Origin: Hyphomicrobiales bacterium
GTDB lineage: Bacteria > Pseudomonadota > Alphaproteobacteria > Rhizobiales > Aestuariivirgaceae
NCBI GenBank assembly: GCA_026996935.1
Contig: JALWJW010000117.1
Span: forward strand, 1 to 5,648
Direction of reading: 5' to 3'
Length of the DNA stretch: 5,648 nt
Shown here: piece after piece, positions 1 to 5,085 of the stretch
Layout of the letters: every line of letters begins with the position of its first letter
How positions within the stretch are numbered: the stretch's first letter is position 1
Notes under the pieces: generated by a model
What the model was told of the DNA's origin: nothing
The model's input: only the letters and a program-made list of their open reading frames with translations
Databases searched by the model: none
Made by a program: the position numbers and the translations under genes

Positions 1-551
1 GCGATAAATCCGCCGATCCCTTTACGCTCACCATTTTCTTCAACTTGAGCAAAGATCAGATGGGTTTTTGAAACCCCGCCACCAGTGATCCAATGTTTAG
101 TGCCATTGAGAATATATTTATCACCTTTTTTAACGGCGGTGGTGGTCATTTGCGTGGCCGCTGAACCAGAGCCAGGTTCTGTAATGCAAATGGCGGGCTT
201 GTCACCGGCAAGGACCAAGGGGGCGATGCGGTCTATTTGTTTTCGATTGCCGTATTTGGTAATGGCACCAATGGCTCCCATGTTTCCTTCAACAACAATG
301 CGTGCGGTAACCCCGCAAACGCAAGCGATTTCTTCAACCACCAAGACAACATCCATATAGTTTAAGCCCAAGCCGCCGTGTTGCTTAGGAATGGTCATCC
401 CCATCAGGCCGTGGTCGGTAAGCACTTGCACATTATCCCAAGGGTATTGTTCGGATTTGTCAATTTCTGCTGCCTTGGGTTTAAACACGTCGTTGGCTAA
501 ACGGCGCGCGGTTTGTTGGATTTGGATTTGTTCATCAGATAATAGAAACAT
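1..551 (-). CDS. Acyl-CoA dehydrogenase-fold protein, probable 3-sulfinopropionyl-CoA desulfinase (N-terminal part, cut by window start)
   Basis: An open frame runs from the ATG at 551-549 to the window edge without a stop, giving 183 residues of an expected ~390-400. It shows the N-terminal helical domain and the start of the middle beta domain of the acyl-CoA dehydrogenase superfamily. The flavin-binding signature is at about 120-135 (AICITEPGSGSAATQ), followed by LNGTKHWITGG at 148-158. The usual Asp of the EPGAGSD signature is Ala here. From memory, EQYPWDNV (34-41), Arg84, GAIGAITKYG (92-101), LAGDKPAICI (114-123) and WITGGGVSK (154-162) match 3-sulfinopropionyl-CoA desulfinase of Advenella, where Arg84 binds the sulfino group. 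That enzyme converts 3-sulfinopropionyl-CoA to propionyl-CoA and sulfite and lacks the catalytic Glu of true dehydrogenases. The region that would show the missing Glu lies outside the window. AAAGAG on the minus strand, about 5 bases before the ATG, is a plausible ribosome site. The gene follows the CoA-transferase by 32 bp, so they are probably co-transcribed. The superfamily is certain; desulfinase activity is likely, and an ordinary dehydrogenase is the alternative. Confidence 0.9.
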   Translation of the reverse strand, partial: MFLLSDEQIQIQQTARRLANDVFKPKAAEIDKSEQYPWDNVQVLTDHGLMGMTIPKQHGGLGLNYMDVVLVVEEIACVCGVTARIVVEGNMGAIGAITKYGNRKQIDRIAPLVLAGDKPAICITEPGSGSAATQMTTTAVKKGDKYILNGTKHWITGGGVSKTHLIFAQVEENGERKGIGGFI

Positions 552-583
552 GAGTTTGCTCTTTAGGATTTTGGGAAATGTAT

Positions 584-1813
584 TTAGTCGATAATATTAT
601 CTGCTTTTGCTTTGCGGTATGTTTCTGGTCCTAAAAGCTCACTGAGAACTTCTTTGGTGTGCTCACCGAGTAAAGGCGGTGGTCGGTTATATTGTACGGG
701 TGTTTCACTCAGTTTGAGCGGGTTGCCAATAAGGTCAACTGATCCAGATTGCGCTGTTGGGTGGTCCATGGTTATTTTCATGTCGCGGGCTTTGACCTGA
801 TCGGTTTCAAAAACCTCTGGCACCGTATTGATGGGCCCTGCGGGAATACCGTTATCGTCCATCTTTTTTAATAGATCGTGTTTTTCCCAGCCAAGTAAAA
901 TGTCTTTGAGAAGCGGCACAAGGATTTCTTTGTTCTCAAGGCGGGCGCGATTGGTGGCAAAGCGTTTATCAGTTGCCAATTGCGGGTGGTCCAGCAATTG
1001 GCAAAATCGTTGATATTGTCCATCATTGCCAACAGCCACAATGATATGGCCATCGCTCACTTTAAAAACCTGATAGGGCACAATGTTGGCGTGTTGGTTG
1101 CCTTGGCGTTTGGGTGGCTGGTGGTCGGTCAGATAATTGGTGCCAGCATTTATCAGCCAGGAAATTTGCGTATCGACCAGGCCCAAATCAATATGTTGGC
1201 TTTGTCCGGTTAAATCACGATGGCGCAGGGCCGCTAAAATAGCGGTGGAGGCATACATGCCGCACACCACATCGGCCACGCCAACGGCAACTTTCATGGG
1301 TTCGCCATCAGGTTCCCCCGTCAGGCTCATCATGCCGCCATAGCCCTGGGCCATTAAGTCATAACCAGCTTTATGGGCGTTGGGGCCTGTTTGACCAAAG
1401 CCGCTGATAGAACAATAAATCAGGTTGGGAAATTCATCTTTCAGGCTGGCATAATCCAGCCCGTACTTTTTCAAGCCACCAACTTTAAAATTTTCAATCA
1501 GTATATCACAATGTTGTGCCAATTGCTTTATGAGAGCGGCCCCTTTCGGGTCTGATATATCGATGGCAACAGAGCGCTTGTTGCGATTGGCGCAGAGGTA
1601 ATAGGCGCTTTCGCGGCTGTCATTTCCGTGTTCGTCTTTAACAAAGGGCGGTCCCCATGTGCGTGTGTCATCGCCAGATAGTGGGCGCTCGATTTTGATA
1701 ATGTCAGCGCCAAGGTCGCCAAATAGCTGGGTGCAGGTTGGTCCTGCCAATATGCGTGTCAGGTCGAGAACACGAATGCCGTTAAGGGGGCCTGTTTTTG
1801 TTTGTGTTGTCAT
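584..1813 (-). CDS. CaiB/BaiF family (class III) CoA-transferase, possibly succinyl-CoA:3-sulfinopropionate CoA-transferase
   Basis: This is a complete 409-residue protein, the usual length for class III CoA-transferases. These enzymes move CoA between acyl-CoA and a free acid through an aspartyl-CoA thioester intermediate in the cytoplasm. Family marks are the opening GIRVLDLTRILAGP (12-25), LGADIIKIERP (34-44), NRNKRSVAIDI (77-87), DILIENFKVGGLKKYGLDY (103-121), the SGFGQTGP segment (137-144) and GYDLMAQGYGG (150-160). Asp181 in GVADVVCGMYA sits where the catalytic Asp is expected. The C-terminal region carries the family features GIPAGPINTV (322-331) and PPLLGEHTKEVL (379-390). The ATG at 1813 fits the normal family N-terminus, but no good Shine-Dalgarno precedes it. 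The next gene (551 down) is a desulfinase-like acyl-CoA dehydrogenase-fold protein in the same direction. That pairing recalls the Act/Acd system for 3-sulfinopropionate and suggests this enzyme supplies its CoA ester. The family is certain and the substrate is inferred from the neighbour only. Carnitine, oxalate or mesaconate-type transferases share the same fold. Confidence 0.95.
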   Translation of the reverse strand: MTTQTKTGPLNGIRVLDLTRILAGPTCTQLFGDLGADIIKIERPLSGDDTRTWGPPFVKDEHGNDSRESAYYLCANRNKRSVAIDISDPKGAALIKQLAQHCDILIENFKVGGLKKYGLDYASLKDEFPNLIYCSISGFGQTGPNAHKAGYDLMAQGYGGMMSLTGEPDGEPMKVAVGVADVVCGMYASTAILAALRHRDLTGQSQHIDLGLVDTQISWLINAGTNYLTDHQPPKRQGNQHANIVPYQVFKVSDGHIIVAVGNDGQYQRFCQLLDHPQLATDKRFATNRARLENKEILVPLLKDILLGWEKHDLLKKMDDNGIPAGPINTVPEVFETDQVKARDMKITMDHPTAQSGSVDLIGNPLKLSETPVQYNRPPPLLGEHTKEVLSELLGPETYRKAKADNIID

Positions 1814-1843
1814 GATGAATTGACTTTTGTTTGTTGTGTACCG

Positions 1844-1859
1844 TTAACTTATAAGTTAA
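1844..1859. promoter_or_regulatory. Perfect 16-bp palindrome, probable operator
   Basis: TTAACTTATAAGTTAA is identical to its own reverse complement over all 16 bases, with no spacer. It lies 31 bp upstream of the CoA-transferase ATG and overlaps a -10-like TATAAG. A dimeric repressor of the MarR or GntR type bound there would block transcription of the CoA-transferase/desulfinase unit. The palindrome is seen directly. The regulator and its effect are inferred, and no regulator gene lies within the window. Confidence 0.5.
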
Positions 1860-1974
1860 ATTTGAAAAATAAAAACGAATAATTTTTAGAGTTTACTTGA
1901 TTAATTTTTATGTAATTTCAGCATATGTAGAATGATCCGCTCAGATTGGTGACCAGAACAGAATAGCGTTTTTT

Positions 1975-1980
1975 AAGGAG
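1975..1980 (+). promoter_or_regulatory. Strong Shine-Dalgarno site that decides the deacylase start
   Basis: AAGGAG is followed after six bases by the ATG at 1987. The in-frame GTG at 1984 is only three bases away, too close for normal initiation, so ATG 1987 is the preferred start. Confidence 0.75.
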
Positions 1981-1986
1981 TGTGTG

Positions 1987-3036
1987 ATGATAATAGAATA
2001 TTTAAAGATTTCTGGTGATACGGCAGGCGTTGAATGGCAGGTGCCTGTTTTGCGATTTGCCGGTTCTGATCCCAATGCTTCTAGGGTTTATTTGCAGGCT
2101 GCATTACATGCTGATGAATTACCGGGTACGGCGGTTTTGCATTTTTTATCTGAGATGTTACGCGGGTTTGAGCAGCAGGGTTTGATTGCAGGGAATATCA
2201 CAATTGTTCCCAGTGCCAACCCGATTGGGGCCGACCAAAAGCTGTTTTCGATGAATCAGGGGCGGTTTGAGTTTGGTGGGCGAGAAAACTTCAATCGTAA
2301 TTTCCCACTGATTTCATACGATGACCGGCAGAGTCTTTATGAGAATAGCGAGCATTTAAAAGCTGTGGATCGTCTTAAGGCCAATTTGTTGGCTATGGCG
2401 CTTGAAGCTGATATTGTGCTTGATCTGCATTGTGACAGCGAGGCGCTATTATATGCTTATGTGTGCGATGAGTTTTGGCCAGGCTCTAAAGATCTGGCAA
2501 CTGCAATGGGGCTTGATGCGGTTTTTATTGCAGATGGTGAAAGTTCAGCTTTTGATGAAGCGGTCTCCTATGCATGGCGTCATTGTAGCGAACCTAAAAG
2601 CGATCAGCGCCTAGCTTCAACATTGGAATATCGAGGCGAACGAGATGTCAGCAAAGAACTTGCCTTTAAAGATGCAAAGGGTTTGATCGAGTTTTTTAAG
2701 TACCGTGGCATCATTGCTCAAAAACCTGCTGGTGATGTTGATTGGAACGGGGTTGTTGCGCCGCTTGATGATATTGAGGTCATTCGGGCTGAAGTTTCCG
2801 GCACGGTTTTGTTTCATAAAGCTTGCGGCGCTCAGGTTGAAGAGGGTGTGTTGCTTGCCACTATTTTAACCACACCGGGGCAGGACAAAAAACAATATGA
2901 GTGTTTTGCACCGCAATCAGGGTTGATTGTTTCTCGGGCGGTGCAAAGGTTCGTTCATGTGCAGGATCAATTGATGAAAATTGCTGGTGACAAGCCATCA
3001 AAAACCAAGCGCAAACCGGGTGCTTTGGAACAATAG
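1987..3036 (+). CDS. Succinylglutamate desuccinylase/aspartoacylase family zinc deacylase
   Basis: This is a 349-residue protein of the AstE/AspA branch of the M14 zinc carboxypeptidase fold, which hydrolyses N-acyl amino acids. The zinc site is visible as HADE (His41 and Glu44) and His148 in IVLDLHCDSE. NFNRNFP at 101-107 is the substrate-binding Asn-Arg motif of the family. Glu214 in STLEYRGERDV is the likely catalytic general base. The C-terminal part, about 257-335, has the pattern of a barrel-sandwich (lipoyl/HlyD-like) domain: IEVIRAEVSGTVLF, then VEEGVLLATI, typical of this family. No signal peptide or membrane segment is seen, so it should be cytoplasmic. It stands alone on its strand, divergent from the CoA-transferase and convergent with recQ, with stop codons 11 bp apart. 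No arginine-catabolism or ectoine genes lie nearby, so neither AstE nor DoeB can be assigned. The family is secure and the substrate unknown. The tail after about 333 is lysine-rich and probably disordered. Confidence 0.92.
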   Translation: MIIEYLKISGDTAGVEWQVPVLRFAGSDPNASRVYLQAALHADELPGTAVLHFLSEMLRGFEQQGLIAGNITIVPSANPIGADQKLFSMNQGRFEFGGRENFNRNFPLISYDDRQSLYENSEHLKAVDRLKANLLAMALEADIVLDLHCDSEALLYAYVCDEFWPGSKDLATAMGLDAVFIADGESSAFDEAVSYAWRHCSEPKSDQRLASTLEYRGERDVSKELAFKDAKGLIEFFKYRGIIAQKPAGDVDWNGVVAPLDDIEVIRAEVSGTVLFHKACGAQVEEGVLLATILTTPGQDKKQYECFAPQSGLIVSRAVQRFVHVQDQLMKIAGDKPSKTKRKPGALEQ

Positions 3037-3047
3037 GTCTAAAGGTT

Positions 3048-4847
3048 TTATTGGCTGCCTGAGTGTTCTTTAATGATGGAGATAAAGGTTTGGCCAAATT
3101 GTTCTAATTTAGCTGCACCAACCCCGTGAACATCGGCGAACTCGTCAAGGGTCAGTGGTTTTTTCGCCACCATGTCGCGGAGGGTTTTGTCGTTAAAGAT
3201 GAGATAGGCGGGGACGTTTTTTTCTGCTGCCAGTTCTGTGCGCTTTTCTTTCAGGGCAGTGAGCAGCGTTCGTTGTTCATCGCTAAAGTTAAGATCTTCG
3301 GCGATTGGTTTTTTACGTAGCGGGTCTGTTGCCGATGTTTTTGGCAAGGGGCGGTAAGAAAAGCTGGCTTGGTCTTTTAATAAATCGCGGCCAGTGGCGG
3401 TGATAGACAGGCCACCAAATTCGGCCACGTCTAAATGAATGAATTGCGTGGCAACAAGTTGGCGAATAATGCTGCGCCATTGTTGTTTGCTATGGGCTGC
3501 ACCAACGCCCCATGTGGGCAATTTATCGTGACCAAGTTGGCGAATGCGTGCCGTGTTGGCCCCAACGAGAATATCGACAATATGGGCTGGACCAAAACGC
3601 TGACCTGTGCGCACGATGGCCGAGAGTGCCATTTGCCCTTCGCGAGTGCCTTCAACAAGATCGATCGGGTTTAGACAGACATCACAATTGTTACAGGGCT
3701 CGCTATCATCGGAGAAATAGGTCAGTAAAAATTGCCGCCGACAAGTCGGTGCTTCGCAATAAGCTACAAGGGCATCGAGGCGTTTGTGCTCACGCCGTTT
3801 AGAGGCATCATCGCGCGCATCCTGTTCGATGAATTGACGGCGGGTGCGTAAATCATCAAGGCCAAAAAGCATGTGGGCAACTGCTGGTTCGCCATCACGG
3901 CCAGCGCGGCCAAATTCCTGATAGTAGGCTTCCATGGATGAGGGCAAATCGGTATGGAAAACAAAGCGGACATCGGGTTTATCAATGCCCATGCCGAAAG
4001 CCACGGTGGCGGTCATGATGATGTTTTGCTCTTTGACAAATCGAGATTGGTTTTCTTCGCGGGCCTCTTTGCTCATGCCGGCATGATAAGGCAAGGCGGT
4101 AAAACCTTCATCGACCAAGAGTTCGGCAGCTTCTTGAGTTTTTTTGCGTGACAGGCAATATACGATTCCGCTTTGGCCTTTGTGTTGTTTGGCAAAACTT
4201 AGGAGTTGTCTTTTCCAGCCTGCTTTTGGTTCAACGGACAAGGTGATATTGGGGCGGTCAAAGCCTGAGACAAAAGTTGTTACGTCACCATTGAAAAGTT
4301 TTTCTGCTATATCGTTTCGAGTCGCTTTATCGGCGCTGGCGGTTAGGGCTATAATGGGCGTACTGGGGAAGTGACTTTTTAAATCGGTGAGCATTTCGTA
4401 TTCAGGGCGAAATGACGGGCCCCATTGTGATATACAATGAGCTTCATCGATCGCGACTAATTTTACATCGATATTTTGCAGAGCCTGTAAAGTGCCCCCG
4501 TTCATCAGGCGTTCGGGAGCTAGATATAATAGGCGGGTTTTGCTGTTGCGAATATTGCTCCAAACCTGGGTGTTTTGTTCGGGAGTCAGGGTGGAGTTTA
4601 GAACTTCAGCTTCCACCCCTAAAAGCTTCAAAGCGTTTACCTGATCTTGCATCAAAGCGATGAGAGGGGAAACGACAATGGTGAGGCCCTGGCCCATCAG
4701 GGCGGGTACCTGAAAGATGAGCGATTTGCCAGCCCCTGTCGGCATAACGCAAAAGACGTTTTTACCAGCAAGAATTTCTTTGATTGGTTCTTGTTGCCCA
4801 TCACGAAAATGATTAAAGCCAAAAACGTCTTTTAAAATATTTAACAT
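3048..4847 (-). CDS. recQ: ATP-dependent DNA helicase RecQ
   Basis: This is a complete 599-residue RecQ, a 3'-5' superfamily 2 helicase that unwinds branched and broken DNA in recombination and replication-fork repair. In order it shows motif 0 FGFNHFRDGQ (9-18), Walker A MPTGAGKS (35-42), DEAH (134-137), the aromatic-rich loop QWGPSFRPEY (141-150), motif III TASAD (169-173), motif IV VYCLSR (229-234), motif V ATVAFGMGIDKPDVR (280-294) and motif VI QEFGRAGRDG (310-319). The zinc domain has cysteines 369, 385, 388 and 391. A winged-helix RQC region covers about 400-500, and an HRDC domain about 521-597 ends with VHGVGAAKLEQFG. Length and domain set match full-size bacterial RecQ, and no key residue is missing. 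The loop has Pro where Escherichia coli RecQ has His, which I believe is common in alphaproteobacteria. The ATG at 4847 places motif 0 at the expected distance, but the ribosome site is poor. No operon partner is visible. Confidence 0.98.
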   Translation of the reverse strand: MLNILKDVFGFNHFRDGQQEPIKEILAGKNVFCVMPTGAGKSLIFQVPALMGQGLTIVVSPLIALMQDQVNALKLLGVEAEVLNSTLTPEQNTQVWSNIRNSKTRLLYLAPERLMNGGTLQALQNIDVKLVAIDEAHCISQWGPSFRPEYEMLTDLKSHFPSTPIIALTASADKATRNDIAEKLFNGDVTTFVSGFDRPNITLSVEPKAGWKRQLLSFAKQHKGQSGIVYCLSRKKTQEAAELLVDEGFTALPYHAGMSKEAREENQSRFVKEQNIIMTATVAFGMGIDKPDVRFVFHTDLPSSMEAYYQEFGRAGRDGEPAVAHMLFGLDDLRTRRQFIEQDARDDASKRREHKRLDALVAYCEAPTCRRQFLLTYFSDDSEPCNNCDVCLNPIDLVEGTREGQMALSAIVRTGQRFGPAHIVDILVGANTARIRQLGHDKLPTWGVGAAHSKQQWRSIIRQLVATQFIHLDVAEFGGLSITATGRDLLKDQASFSYRPLPKTSATDPLRKKPIAEDLNFSDEQRTLLTALKEKRTELAAEKNVPAYLIFNDKTLRDMVAKKPLTLDEFADVHGVGAAKLEQFGQTFISIIKEHSGSQ

Positions 4848-4857
4848 AGAAAAGGCC

Positions 4858-4879
4858 AGTGCCGAGAAAGTGCCGAGAA
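4858..4879. repeat. 11-bp tandem direct repeat upstream of recQ
   Basis: AGTGCCGAGAA occurs twice with no gap (4858-4868 and 4869-4879), starting 11 bp before the recQ ATG. The period is one helical turn, so two protein subunits could bind the same DNA face. Its spacing equals that of the alphaproteobacterial LexA box GAAC-N7-GAAC, but the sequence reads GAAA-N7-GAAT, so a working LexA site is doubtful. The repeat is certain and its role unknown. Confidence 0.6.
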
Positions 4880-4885
4880 TAAGAA

Positions 4886-4903
4886 TCAGTAGTTAGATAC
4901 TGA
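4886..4903. repeat. Short inverted repeat (6-bp arms, 6-bp spacer)
   Basis: TCAGTA at 4886-4891 and TACTGA at 4898-4903 are perfect reverse complements. The element lies about 40 bp upstream of the recQ start and just beyond the tandem direct repeat. It could be an operator half-site pair or chance, since six-base arms are weak evidence. Confidence 0.3.
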
Positions 4904-4981
4904 GATTGCTTATTTATCGGTGTATCACAATAGTTAGTTAGGTTTTTTGATTTGATTTGCAGGGTTGATCGGGAGAACGTT

Positions 4982-5010
4982 TTGATAAATATTGGATAAA
5001 CTTTTATTTT
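4982..5010 (+). promoter_or_regulatory. Candidate promoter for the RTX gene
   Basis: TTGATA (4982-4987) and TATTTT (5005-5010) are separated by 17 bp and match five and four of six consensus sigma-70 bases. Transcription would start near 5017, leaving a leader of about 70 bases before the ATG at 5086. An overlapping alternative is TTGATC (4965-4970) with AATATT (4988-4993), also spaced by 17. AT-rich DNA gives such matches easily. Confidence 0.3.
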
Positions 5011-5085
5011 ATTCCGTAAGCGGACAGAAATTTTCATTTGCTAGTTTGTCGCCAAATTTTTATTTTTTAGATGAGAGACAGCTAA

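Larger units (their letters stand above)
1814..1983. promoter_or_regulatory. Divergent promoter region between the CoA-transferase operon and the deacylase gene
   Basis: These 170 bp separate two genes transcribed away from each other and must hold at least the promoter of each. The part from about 1844 to 1925 is very AT-rich. On the minus strand, TATAAG (plus positions 1848-1853) resembles a -10 box and lies inside the 16-bp palindrome, about 35 bp before the CoA-transferase start. No convincing -35 pairs with it. On the plus side, TTGATT (1897-1902) and AT-rich sequence near 1910-1925 could form a promoter, but no hexamer pair stands out. I see no riboswitch or other RNA structure. Confidence 0.5.
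4848..5085. promoter_or_regulatory. Divergent AT-rich intergenic region between recQ and the RTX gene
   Basis: These 238 bp separate recQ (minus) from the RTX gene (plus) and should contain both promoters. The recQ side holds an 11-bp tandem repeat and an 18-bp dyad, listed separately. The RTX side holds a candidate sigma-70-type promoter at 4982-5010. I see no open frame of useful length, tRNA or strong terminator hairpin here. Confidence 0.5.

Noticed and set aside
85..594. Two plus-strand open frames opposite the acyl-CoA dehydrogenase-like gene
   Set aside because: They are antisense to a clear family member, have no recognisable domain and have no ribosome site, so they are chance frames.
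868..1053. Minus-strand open frame inside the CoA-transferase gene in another frame
   Set aside because: It lies wholly within a well-supported gene and has no independent evidence.
1984..1986. GTG start for the deacylase
   Set aside because: It is only three bases from the AAGGAG site; the ATG at 1987 has normal spacing.
3004..3027. Hairpin near the end of the deacylase gene as a terminator
   Set aside because: CCAAGC can pair with GCTTTGG only with a bulge and no T-run follows, so it is too weak to call.
3435..3802. Open frames on the plus strand across the recQ zinc and RQC region
   Set aside because: They are antisense to recQ with no family features.
4865..4880. LexA box upstream of recQ
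   Set aside because: Spacing fits GAAC-N7-GAAC but both half-sites miss the last base, so it is not called as a LexA site.
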